From Datnioides undecimradiatus (Eukaryota; Chordata; Actinopteri; Lobotiformes; Datnioididae): DNA of 64,000 nt. The notes under the pieces are model-generated. The model was not told the origin of the DNA, made no database searches, and saw only the letters and a list, made by a program, of their open reading frames with translations. The stretch is taken from the NCBI GenBank assembly GCA_008933995.1, contig WARS01000026.1:9360768-9424767 (forward strand), in the 5' to 3' direction. Of the stretch, positions 1 through 12,815 are shown one piece after another; position 1 is the stretch's first letter, and every line of letters begins with the position of its first letter. A program made the position numbers and the translations under genes.

Positions 1-1266
1 GATAATGCCTCTCATCACAGGTTAAGCCAATGGTTTACTAAGCTTCTGTCTGCTCTGGTTTAACATTAACCAGCGCATCTCAGTGGGTGGTGATGTTATT
101 GTGTGACTATAGGTGTGTGTGTGCGCGCTGCACATGAGAGGGGGTTTGTGTGTTCAGCGGATGGAGAAGTGACACAGCTCGTGCTTGTCACCAGATGCCG
201 GTCAGTTTGCCAGTTCCTCAGGATGGCAGGATGTCTCCATTGAGGGGAGCCCCAACAAATCGCAGAAATAAGAGCTTTCACTGTCTGCGTGACAGGAAGT
301 CTCACTCAGCACTGTTTGTTTTTCTACTCAGCTCTGTGTGTGTGTGGCTGTGTGTGCGTATGTTTGTGCGTACGTGAGAACATGTCACCCATTTTATTAT
401 CATGAGCCGCAGGAAGACCAGTGTCTAGATAAATCACTGTTCAGCGAAACAAGATTAGGCACACTGCTTGAACAAAGGCACCCCAAAATATATTTGAGGG
501 TTGAAAGGTTTAAAAAATATATTTTGAAATAAAAGATTGGGACATTTGTGATTAAGAAATACATTGAACTAAACTGACAGCTATTGTTTGGACACAAACT
601 CAGTGTTTTAGGGGGCTGTCTTTTGTAACTCGAGCAGGTTCATATCCTCCTGACTACCAGCAGTTCAAATTTGTCCTCTGTGGAGGACATTTTTAAACCT
701 GAATATCTCCCACCCACTTTATACTACTGAATTAACTCCTTTTGCTATCTACAGAGGACATTTAGGGCTTTTCCATGATACCAAATGTGAAAGGTTGCGG
801 CTTTGTTACCTTACAAAGATTGGGGAATTTAAAAAAAAAATAATGTATTGGACAATTTTTTTTTTCCTGGTAGTCAGGAGGATATGAGCTAAAGTTTCCA
901 TATGTATTAATCCTCCCAAAACACCTTAATGCTACTGCAGGTAGCAGTTGCCTCAGAGTTAGTGATCAAGATGTGGTTTGCTGATGTGAATCCCCTGCGG
1001 AGGAAGTGAATAAAAAAGCTGCTTCTTCTAAGGTGTTACTGAGCAAAACAACTGGCCCTGAATTTGCACAATCTGAGCAGCTTGATCAACAAAAAATGGC
1101 TCTGGCTACATTCTTTGAGTTCTTTTTTTGTGAAGGCAAGGCAATATGTTGCTCAGTTGACTCCTTATTGAACTAACTTTGAGAAAATACTTATTCCACC
1201 CATCTGCACCTGCTACAACACAATGATCAAACCCGTGTCCTCTGCTCTGATCCGTCTTTTTCACAG
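1..1266 (+). other. plxnd1: plxnd1 intron (3' part, upstream of first exon in window)
   Basis: No coding exon is recognisable here. The first plxnd1 exon in the window begins after the cttttttcacag-type acceptor ending at 1266, so this is the tail of an upstream intron. It contains GT-rich low-complexity DNA around 110-150 and 330-370, and one inverted-repeat element at 641-886, listed separately. Confidence 0.7.
641..886. mobile_element. Short inverted-repeat DNA element (MITE-like), about 246 bp
   Basis: The 20 bases at 641-660 (catatcctcc tgactaccag) recur exactly as reverse complement at 867-886. The interior is AT-rich, has long A and T runs near 830-865, and encodes nothing visible. 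This is the plan of a non-autonomous DNA transposon. The ends may extend a few bases further, because flanking bases are partly similar. No clean target duplication was identified, so the superfamily is not assigned. Confidence 0.6.
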
Positions 1267-1398
1267 CTCACCCTCTTGGCGAACATGACGTTGGCCAATC
1301 AGTGGACGCTGAAGCTGCCAGCCAACGAAGCGGTCCACCACATCATGACCTTCGACCCCAGTGACAGCAACTACCTTTATCTCATGACCTCTCACCAT
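1267..1398 (+). CDS. plxnd1: plxnd1 window exon 1 (end of Sema domain)
   Basis: Reads [13 protein letters not shown]...[11 protein letters not shown] in phase 0 (44 codons). It lies between an acceptor ending at 1266 and the donor gtaagt at 1399. It corresponds to the last blade of the Sema beta-propeller; the phrase LYLMTSH is typical of plexins. The following 551-bp intron shows nothing recognisable. Confidence 0.93.
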
Positions 1399-2993
1399 GT
1401 AAGTATATGGCTGCAGGCGAGACGCCAGTCTCAAGATGTCTGTTGATTCGCCTCACCTCTGTCACTGATTTATTCATGTCAGCATGGAGAAGAATCGTAA
1501 TAGCAACAGTCAGACCTCATTTCACATCCAGTGAATCTGCCTCACCTCAATTTAGCTGAAGACACACATATTTGTGGCCACGTGTACAGACCTTCAATAG
1601 GTTTTGGCGCTGCACTGCCAAACCAGTGTGTTTCATAACAGTGACAGGATGTGCCTGCAACCCCAGCAGCTGTGCTGTGAAGTGTAAATGCAGCTCATTG
1701 CTGGTTTGATTGTTAGCTACTAAAATGAAGGGTTGCCTATAACTAGTATAATGTGCTTTAAGCCATATATAGAAAAGAATAGAAAAGGTAGTAAATTCTC
1801 ACATTTAGTTCACTGGAAACAGGAAATGATAAGGTGATTGTCAAAATGGCTCTTGAGTAATTTCCTGTTATACCACTTATATACCACCTGTAGTGCTTAA
1901 AATGTTAAGATGGGTGTGTTTTTTACATTTGGGCTGTATGTTTGTGCAGATGCTCCGGGTGAAAGTGGCAGAATGTGACCAGTGGAGGAGCTGCAGCGAC
2001 TGTTTGGGAGCAGGCGACGCCCACTGTGGCTGGTGTACTCTGGAGAATCGGTGAGGAGCATGCACAGTTTGTTGTTGTTTCTCTGTCTCTATTACCTCTC
2101 CATCTATCAAGTTAACTGTCCCCCTCAGACTTGTTCTCTGCTCTCTTTAAGCGCTCTCTTCTGCTGCCAGTAATTCATATAATTCAATCAAAAAAATCAT
2201 ATGCTTTGGTGTCACGCACAGCCACATGCTTTTTGATGTAATCTATTGAGAAAATGTGGATATGTCTACTGTTTGCATTTAAGCAGTGGTCTATCTGCAG
2301 CTGTTTATATGAGTGATTGATTTCAGTTAATACTCATTTTCAAGCAATAAAAGATCAGATTGATGGCATAATAAAATGATCCTAGCTTGTCATTTTGATA
2401 CTTTAAGTGTTTAAATCAATACAACCGCTGAGGCTCGATGGTTTTTGTCATCCTCATTCTCAGTTTCAAAATGTCGCCTGGCTGAATGAGTCCTGGCAGT
2501 AACAGAGTGTGTTTTTGGTTGGAAGGCTGTTGTTGGATTGAGCGGAATTGATTTGCTTTTCATTAGGCCTCAGACTGGGGAGCGACATCATTGTTCAGAG
2601 CGGTCCCCTGGTTTTTTGGTAGTTTTGGGAGAGAATGACAGGCTGGGAGCGCCCAGCGAGGAGTGACTTGGCTGAAGTGTTACTGTGAGCAAGCGAGAGT
2701 ACACTGTGATTAATGTGGCTCTGTCAGGACTGGCTCTCTGGCTCTGTGTTCACTGGCTTTCAGGGAGAATATGTGTGGTGTCGAGCTGTGTTTGTTTGTG
2801 TGTGTGTGTGTTAATGCATGTGTGTGTGAGTCGGTTGGTTGCTTGGTGATTAAAACAGATCAGACGAGATAGTGAATTTTGTGATGAGTTGCACTGCAGC
2901 TCTGGAGGCTCTGGCATTGCCAGGGGCCATTCAGAGCTGGAAGAGTGGAACTGATGAGAGTTGTGTGTGTGTGTGTGTCTGTCTGTCTGTGTG

Positions 2994-3025
<32 letters not shown>

Positions 3026-4238
3026 GTCAGACTGTCTCGCTGTCATCTCCCTGTCTCCTCTACTTATTTATCTATCTGTCGTCTCTTTATCCCAGTCCCT
3101 TTCTCGCTTCACTGCATTTTTTTACCCTCGTGATTCTCTCTCTGTCTTCGGCTTCCTTTTTCCCTTGCATGCCCTCCTATTTTCCAGTAGCTTTGAGAGA
3201 ATTTAGCCATCCCTCTCTCAGCCTTACTCTCTGTCTTACTAGTCCTCGTCTCCTCGTCTTCTCCTCCCCCCTAGTGCCCTTGTCCTCCTCTCTATCCCTC
3301 TACAAAGGAGCGTTGATTGTGATGATGGTGGTGGGAGGGAGAGTGCACACTGGTTCTTTTGACAAGGAAATGTCAAAGTGTGTAAGCCTGTGTGTAAGTG
3401 TCAGCGTGAGTGTGTGTCACTGTCTGGCTCTTGGAGGCCTGGGAGCTGATGTCATGAGTGTGTGTGTGTTAGTGTGTGTTTGATGCACTGTTTGGCCAGT
3501 CATGCCAGCCGCTGGGCTGACGCTGTGGCCTCAGAGCTCGAGGGATCAGGGGTTGATGTGTGGGGGTGGATGGTCTCCTCCATCACCTCGCTGTCTGATA
3601 AAACTACACACACTGAGAGAAAGAGGAAAATAAGGACCACTAGAGAACTATCTCACTATCTGTGAATCCACCACTGTCTTTGTCCCTGGGCATCTGTTTG
3701 ATTTTATTCATGGTTCTGACGTCTCTCAGCACGCCTGCATGTAAAGAGAGCATGAAAACATGTCTGTTCGCTTGTTGGAGTCGGCATTGTTGGGGGGAAA
3801 AAAGAGCTAGTTTCTCCACCACAGATAAAGCTTAGTCCTTGATCAGTCTTTTCATGTTGGAGCCAGTTTAATCTGCCACATGTCACAAGAAAGCACTTAA
3901 ATATCTTTATTTGAATCAAATTATGCATCATGTGCCGTCTTTGCTATTCACAAATTATCATGCTTATCTGCATGTGCTTGTCTCACAGTGACTTTGTGCG
4001 TGTCTGTGTGTGTTTCCGAGTCTGTGTGTGTTCAGTGGGAAGCTCATATGTTCTCCTGCTGTTTAACAGTCTCACTGGTTTCCCACTTTATCTGACGTGC
4101 AGACACTTAGGAGGTGATGAGTTTTCTCAGGTCATATTTTATCTGCATACGTTGACTGTTTATTTTAAGGAGCTGCTTGAAATGCTTTTAAAGTCAGCGT
4201 GCTGTCGTGAGGCAGCTGAGGAGTAAATGGAGTATGTT

Positions 4239-4269
<31 letters not shown>

Positions 4270-7200
4270 CTATTGTATACTTGTTGTATGTATATTAGTG
4301 AGAAGAGAGTGGTGCTTTGAATTGATTTCTCCTCACTGCTGCACCTGATCAAATTGTTGTTTGAGTTAGCAGGCAAATCAAAAATGCATTTTTAAAAAGA
4401 ACTGAACAGAGAAAAGGAAAGATATCATGATGTGAGTGAATTGGTGATTTCACCTGCCAGTCTTCCCCACAATCACACATCTTTGTTGATGTTCATCTCA
4501 GACTGTGTGTCTTTTTCTTTGAGATTGTGAGATGATGTTTCCTGGATGCCTGCTTCAGTTTATACCAAGTGGCATCTGTGAGGTATTCAGTATTTAAAGA
4601 TAAAATCTGAAGTTTACTTGACAATCTAAATATATTCTTCTAGATGGAAAACAAGGAGGGCCTGTTTGACCTATTGTAACCCAGGAGGAAGCTGTGTTCA
4701 TCAGTGGAAAAAAATCAAAATTCATGTTTGGCTGTCAAAAATGTTTATGATTACCTGATTATCTACATTATCTCATGTGGAGGTCTGGAAAATGGTGCTT
4801 TAATAACGTTAATGTTGATAGAAATTTTATATTTGGTCCATTTAGTCAAATGAACAAATAGCATGACCAAAGAGCTAGAAGCACGGTGAGGCTGTACTCA
4901 TGCATAGCTAAACCTGCTAACCTCAGCACGCTAACATTATCACAATAATAACACGTGGCATGCATGGAGAGTGAAAGGTGTGAAAAAACTGAGCAGTAAT
5001 TATGTGATTTTATTGTGATATTCCTGATTTGGAAAAAGCAAGTTTGCACAAGGTTATTTATTTATTTTGATCAAACATTATACCCCAGGTTCTAGAGGTT
5101 TTATCCATGGGGCTCAGGGTTCCAATAAAGGGTTTTACAGCAGAGACAAACTTTTTAGGCTCAATAAGGAGAACCTCAGTTTGGACTGAATTTAATAGAA
5201 GGAAGTTGAGTGACTTTCATTTCTTAATAGCAGCCAGGCACTTATAGAAACAGCCAGCAATGCCCTTATTGTTTGGCTTCAATGAAAAATGAAAGAAAAC
5301 AAGGTGGAAATTCAAAAACTGCCCTAATCAGGTTGCACAGAGGAAACATGTAAAAAGAGAAAAGGACATGACAGATTGAACCCTGCAGACCTCCACAGAG
5401 TACAGAGAACACAGCGTCATCTCCAATGACCTGAAACTTCCTGTTTTGGGCAAAATACATTTTTTCCTGTATTGCGTAATGTTAGATGAAAAGTCATAAG
5501 ATCCAAATGACCAAAATCACAAGAAACTTGAAAATACACTGTTGCCCATAAAGTTGGAATAATTTTGTTTTCAGACACGTTCCTCTTTTTAGTCACATTT
5601 ATACACATCAGTAATCACTTTTGACCAGGTGCAATGATGAGTTTTGAGAAGATATACACTTTATCTATCAAGAACAAATCACATTGTCACAATCATTTAA
5701 TGAGACGAGTAAAAAAATATTTTATTCCAACTTTATGGGCAACAGTATATGTACAATGTTTTCAGATTAAGGTATCAAAAAGGGGTCATTTTAATATCTG
5801 AACAGAGGCTCAGGTGATAGCAGCGTGGAAAAACTTAAAACAACACCCAGCCATACCCGACTTTGAGAATGAAAATGAAATCAATAGCTCAATAAGTCAT
5901 ACATTTGCGGTGTATTAGGCTGTTTATCTGTAAATCCGTTTTAGTGTGACTGTTGAGTTTGCTCCGTGTGTTGATGAGTTTGTTTGTGTCTGGGGGATTT
6001 TTTTGTGTGGCTTTCAGAGCCACTCAGCTCTATTTTTAGCTCAGCAGCTGACCTCACGGCCCCTCTCGGTCCCTCAGTGCCAATGGGACTGAGAATCTGG
6101 ACATTCACTTTCCGGACACAAATACTCACACTTATAGGGAAGCGGGCACACAGACACACACTTTATTTTCAAACAACTGTAGAAGTGTGAGGGGGGAAGT
6201 GGGATGTGCCAAACTCATTATGTGGCATGTTAGGACGTTACTAAATGGGGCCTCTTTGGTTTCTCTTTATTCTGAGGTCACTTTGTCCTTCTAGTCTGCA
6301 CTGCAGATGAACTGAGCTCTGTGCCAACGGCCAGTGAAGTTCATTAGCGAAGCAGAAGTCAGAGTATGAGGCCACCTTGCTTGTTGAATGCCCTCTTACA
6401 CTTCCTCTGTCCTAAGCATTCATTATACTCACAGATGGGCTCATGCACACACATCCTCAATGCATGTCCATACAAAAATACACATTCACAGATGCACTGT
6501 TGGTCCACACAGACTAAGAATTGGTAGTATTTGTATTCACCTTTCAGTAACTTGGCCCCTGATCTTAGAGCCTCCAGGATGGGTTGCCATAGCAATATGT
6601 GTGACCTAGAGTCAAGCAGTCTCTTGTGTTGAAGTAGACAAACTGACAGCCAAGGTCTGAATGTGGCATTAGGAGACTAGAGCACCTCATAAATCTGTGG
6701 GAAGCAGACCATGAAACCCAATGGTGAGAATTCGTCAAGTCCTGGAATGACATGGAAACACAAAAGTTTGTCCTCTCCTCGCAAAGGATAAAATGTTGAC
6801 CTTAAAGGTCTGCATTTACACACCAGTCTGGTGGTCCAATGTCTGCTAATATCTGATTGACTGTCAGCTCTATCACTGACAAGCAAGTACTGCCTATTAG
6901 ATGATCATTTCCTGAATACCCCAAAATATTACGCCTGGATTTCAACTCGTCTCTGCTGTAATCTAATTTGCGCCTTAATATGAAATGATAAATATTATTA
7001 CTGTCTGTCATTTTGTCCAGATGTACCATCCAGAAGGAGTGTGCTCAAGGGCTGTTGGCAAGGTCCTGGATCAACATGGGTGAAGGCCCCCAGCAGTGTC
7101 CGTCCATGACCCTGACACCCCCAGAGATCAGTATCTCTGCAGACATTAAGGTATCATCAACTCCCTCCATATTCTTGCTGTCCAGCCCATCTATTTCACA

Positions 7201-10200
7201 AGTCAAAGAGACATTACAGATCTTTTGTTTAAGTGGATATAATCAGTCTTTTTTTATAAGAAACAATGAATCAAATAACAGTTTGAAAACAATGTGGACA
7301 ATTGCTCGCGCTGCTCTCATAGCATCTTCACATATATGATATATGTTTTCAGTCCCTAAAGCTGAAAAAACAAACTGTACACTACCACTTGTCATAAAAA
7401 CAGCACACAGACACAGTTAGTGACTAGCAGGTGAATATAGTGAGGCATTTTTCAGCTAAAGAACCAGATGTCTCCATTAATATTTCCCCCAGGAGTTGAG
7501 CCAAAAACATCATCAGGCAGCCAGAAAAATGCCTCCAAATCAATTATAAAGCTGCTCCATAACTGGATGTGTGAAACAACTATTTCTTTCTGAGTCCATC
7601 ATGTGAACTTAGAAAGTGTCGATATGTGTGAAGTGCGCTTGTAATCAGAAACGGTTACAAAACATGAACTTCAAAACGTCAAACATCAAACAAAACTACA
7701 ACATCGCTAGTTCAGTTTCACCCAGACCTTCAAAAACCTTTTGTCGTATTTCATAGCCCTCTCCTGTTTCCTGACCGCTTTAGACTCTGCTTTCTAATAA
7801 AAGTGAAACAACATCAAACAAGATAATCTTTTTAAAAAAGGCATATGTCAGTGTTGTGTTCATAATGAATTGCCCACATGGCCAAAAATGAATTATTGTA
7901 GGATCCTCGTATGTTAAGTTTATGAGAACTGCAAAATTGCACATTAGCTCTTTATCAATAGCAGGGTATTAGTTAAAGAGATTGACACAGAGGCTGGGAT
8001 CTTGATCTAGATGCACAGTATTAATTACGGTATATTGTATCTCAAGTAGTAATCACAAAACACTGTTTGCGTTCTTTTGCTGAATGGAGCATAGTCTGAC
8101 TTTTTTTGGGAGAACAGGGAAGAGTATTGTTATTTTTCTTACTCAACAAGTCTATTTTAGTCCACACGTCTCTTGCGAGATTCATTACATAAAAAGAACG
8201 ATTAAATAGTTACATCTAAAAGATCCAAAAGATGGTTTTCACGTGCATTATAAATGTGCTAATACCATGCAGAGGATCAATTCTGTCTCAGTAACAGGGC
8301 GTTATTTCATTTTGAAAAACACTATATCTACAGATCTTATTAGTTCATGCTGCTTGAATTTCTATGAGAAAGAGTATATCATTTCTTTCCGTACCTCGTG
8401 GAGATGTTCCTTTGTTCTGCATCATAACAGAAAACTATACTAAGGTAAGGTTAAATGTGTTGTGCAGAGTTAGAAGTAATACGATGCCCGTTCAGCATCA
8501 CATGCTGGCAATTTATCTTCTGATCTGTGAAATTAAACATGTTGACTGTGGCTGTTTACAGTCTGGAACATTGTTAATAGCCCTGATCAGTTCTGCACGT
8601 GGGTTTCCCTCAGTCTACAAAATGATCTGAACACACACTTTATCATCACTCTTTGTCACTTAGTCCAACTGCCACCAATACACTCAGAGCTATTTACATC
8701 TGTGGCTGTAAAACACCGAACCAGCTGTGTGTAAAAAGGTAGTTTACCGGTGGCACAGCATGAGAGCGCATGCCATACGCAGCTTTTTCCTTCTCTCCTG
8801 CAGGTTTGCGAGCAGTGACTTAAACTAGTTACCAATACTGATTGCCTTTGGTAACTTGTGTTTTGATATAAGCAGGTGAACCCTGTCTTAACTGGTTGTA
8901 TTAATTAAATGAATTATGAAATTGAAATAATTGAAATACAAAAGAAGATAAAAGAGCTTGAGATCATGGTAACTTTCATACTATCCCTCAAGTCAAGTTC
9001 AATACACAACACCAGTAAGACGTCACCTAAGCACAGATTAGTATTAACATACCAGATAAGCGTGTTAGCAGATAAGCACTAATGTTATTTTGTTAATGCT
9101 AATTAACTAAACTTAATTGTTTCTATTTAAAACCTTTCAGAGATCAAAGAACTGATATCTTTTTCAGCCACATCTAACTGTATAACCACGGTTTTTAACT
9201 TGTCAATTCAATAATGTAAAGTGATGTCTCTTAATTAAAATTACTTGACCTGATAAGTTGCAACATTGGCATCTGTTGCATTCATTCTCACTGGGTCTTC
9301 AGTGTCTGAAAAGCGGCAACAGTACGAGAAATGTCACTATGCGCATCAAATTTGCGCTTTTGATCAGCGTTACTGTCACACAATGCAAATACAAGAAAAT
9401 TGAAGAGCTACTCACACCTGGAAAAAATTATAGCGAATTTGTGACAGCGGAAAGACAGCTCCAACAGTCGGTGTGAAATTTAAAAAGTAAAACAGTTTGC
9501 TTTGTCTTTCTTAGATTTAATTTGCAGTGGCTGTCCAAAATGGCAGTTTGATTGGCATCACTTGGTGCAGATCTTTTGTCATTAAAAAATGTTAAAGTAC
9601 AGTAATTTATTCTATTCAAATGGCAGATAGAGATAAAGAAGATTGGTGTATAGCATATAATATATTGCCCCCTCATTTTCATCAAAAGCATGAACTGAAC
9701 CATTCTAATCTTCCTTACATGAGTTTCCGTCCGAGCAGGCCAGAGTTTTCAGACAAGCAAAAAGACACAAAGGCTCTCCTGCAACACTGAAAATGAGCAT
9801 TAAAGCAGGAAGAGCTTCATCACAGCATCTGCATTTCGATGATGAGCATCACCTGCCAAAATCTATCAAATTATACACTTTACATATATCTTGTATTGTA
9901 TGGAGTTTGTCAGATATTGTGTGCAATACGACACCATCGATCTGATTTTAATCCATCCTGACAGGATGATATATTCTGGAAAAAAAGAGTGCCTGTATCA
10001 TACTCACGGTGTGACACATGAGCTGTTGTTTTCAATGATTTCTTCCAGTCAGTGTATCATGTAACAGAAGCATAACAACAATATGATAATTAGCTCACTG
10101 AATTTTGACACTTGGAATGTATTTGACCTTTAATTACAGCTCATAATTAGACGAGGCAGAGAGACGACAGGTCATTAATTGCTTCATTAATTGCAGATAT

Positions 10201-12780
10201 TTGCTTGTTATGTAGGTCAGTTTGGCTGGGCTGTGACAGATCTACCAGCTGCCCGATTCACAGCCATCCTTCAGAACCACAGGAAACTCAGCTCAAGGTT
10301 GTCTCTCTAAACAGGAAGCAGCAGGCAGGAAGTCAGGGCCTTCGCCAGGAAATGATCAATTCCACCGAACAATAGAGGGCATTTTAAGACACGTTAGCAC
10401 ATGTCACTGGCCACTTGAGCTCGTATCTGCAGAGCCACAGAATATGTCATCTTGCTCTCTCTCTCTCTGCTTAACAATCTTTGCCTGCCCCTCCCGCACT
10501 CAGATTTTTTTCTCACATTGAAATCATTTAGCTGAATTTCAGTCATGTCAGTGAGGTGTTATGTTTCTCATTATACGTCTGTCATACTTCATCACATAGC
10601 CAGATTTAGATGTGAATATAGCACCATGCCATCTGTTTCTTCATTGCACATTAGTTTCTATATTTCTCTGCCTGAACTCCTGAACAAACTTGAAGCAATG
10701 CCATCACCATTTGCCCTCGACAGTACATACGACTGGACCTAAATTTACTGTGTGTGTGTCCTTCTATAAAGATGAGTAGTTATTTATATTTATGCTCGTA
10801 TATCTGTTTCTGTTGTAGGATGTCGGCATTCTGATAAATGGCAGTGTTCCTGATCTGGTCGGCTCCCGCGTGGAGTGTGAATATGGGCCGGGTGTCTCTA
10901 CAGCTGCCACAGTGCACCTGGACTACGGTCTTGCTCAGATTCAGACCTGTCCCCTGCTCCCTCGAGAAAACTACCAACCAATCCTTCCTGGTACAGGTGA
11001 GACTGAGCACAGGCATCCATTTGGCTGTGTGCCAATACTGCAGGCCATATCTCTGCACAAAATACAAGTACAGTTACAGTATGTATTTTTTATTTATTTA
11101 CAAGATGTTGAGCTGTATTAGAACAAATGCAATTTCCCCTTTCATCTTTCAAAATGCAGCAAAGTCGGCGCAGCGTGAGGATGTCTCGCTGTCGAGTTGG
11201 CGTTATGACAGCGATACTATCTCGAATGCTTGACACATGCGGCATTGTTTACATGCCTTTGTTTTTTCAGATCATCTGACTGTTTCTGTGGCGATAAAAG
11301 TGAATGGCACATCTGTGGTATCTGGGAGCTTCATCATCTATGACTGCGAAAGGACTGGAGCAATACACCCCAAGACGGCGTGAGTCACACACCCATTGTC
11401 ACCGGTGTTTGTCTCAAATTCTGAATTTATTTGCGGTCAGTTATGCTCGGCAAACTTAAATCATCATTCTGTCCAAATGTATTAACTTAGACACAGTGTC
11501 GGAGAGTAACTCAGTTCATTTACTCAAATAATGAACTTAATTTCTTTTAGTTGTGTAAGGTTTATACTAAGTTATACTTATTCTCCTTTTAATTCCAGGA
11601 GTAATGTTTTACTTTTTCCGCCACTATATTTATCTGGCCGCCTTAGCTACAAGTAACATTTCACATAAACAAACATATTATATAAGATTATGCATTAGAA
11701 TACGATACATATTTAAAGATTAATCCAGTTGTTCCAAGTCCTTATTGGCTGGTGGCCTTTTACAAATGCAGTGTCGAGTTGGGCCCTAAATGCTGGCCCC
11801 TCGTGTTTCAGATGTATATTCATTTTCATTTTAATAACTGACATAAAAGATGTCAAACTGTCCAACATTTCCCAAAAAAGAAAACAAAACTTGAGCAATA
11901 GTCAAATATGCAAATACAAACTAATGAAGAACAGTTTACTTTTTTTCTTTCCTATCAAAATTGATAATTTAATGAAGGTGGTGATCTCTAGGTTGGAAAC
12001 CACTTGGCTGTAGTAGCTCCACCTGGTTTTGCTACTATATAACAATTTAAAATGTTGTTTATACAAAATACCATTATGTATGTATGTATGTTATGTAGGC
12101 ACCATTTTCTGAGGAAAGTGCACCTGATTTGATTTTGCATTTTTCTACTTTTAAAGTAGGATTTTGAGTTCATTTTGAGTGTAAATACATAGCTTTACCA
12201 GCATTCAATGGTTACTTGATTTTCAGGCCAACCATCAAACCAAACCTTCCTCAGTGAGACTAATATACTACAATTATAGCCATCCCTAAACAGAAGGCAG
12301 TGCCAAGCCATAGCATCACTCAAATGTCAACTAGAGTCTCTGTGGCAATGCTGATGTGCACATATAGCTGGAGGCTGAAATAACAGTGCGGCTTCCCTAC
12401 TCTGCCTCGAAGGCCTTTTCCGCTTTGTCCATAACCTCTTGTGCTTTCTCCCCTGCTTTCTATTTAGGCCTCTGTGGGTAAATATTGCCGACACGTCCTC
12501 TCAGAGGGCTTATTGTGTATTTGGCTTACTCAAGGTTTCTCAGTGCAGGATCAAATGTGGGATTAATATGCTGTAAACGTTAAGCCAAAGGAAATTGAAT
12601 ATGTATGTCTGGCTGGTCATGTTGATGTTTGTTTTTGTGAAGGACTGCGACTTGTATGGCCTGGTCACAAAGAGGGTTTTCTCATATCTGGAGGCAATCC
12701 AGCTGGCTTCCTCTTGCATGTTGGACCATGTCAGGGGATCCACTTTATCTGATGGGCAGATCTTAGGCTTAGAGGGGCAT

Positions 12781-12815
<35 letters not shown>

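Larger units (their letters stand above)
2051..7020 (+). other. plxnd1: plxnd1 intron between window exons 2 and 3
   Basis: This 4970-bp intron carries a compound GT/CTGT/GCGT microsatellite at 2962-3025, pyrimidine-rich DNA at about 3030-3300, a (TG)n run at 4243-4269 and a Tc1-type short element at 5537-5747. Open frames through the GT tracts (up to about 200 codons) are low-complexity artefacts. No other gene is seen. Confidence 0.8.

Noticed and set aside
1..1266. Search for the preceding Sema-domain exon
   Set aside because: No stretch with splice borders and plexin Sema phrases was found, so that exon must lie before the window.
2872..3483. 203-codon open frame on the plus strand
   Set aside because: It runs through GT and pyrimidine repeats, which give poly-Cys/Val and Ser/Leu/Pro strings. 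It has no domain and lies inside a plxnd1 intron.
10838..11233. 131-codon plus-strand frame
   Set aside because: It overlaps plxnd1 window exon 4 in a different frame and reads on through the donor into the intron. The exon in the plexin frame explains the conservation.
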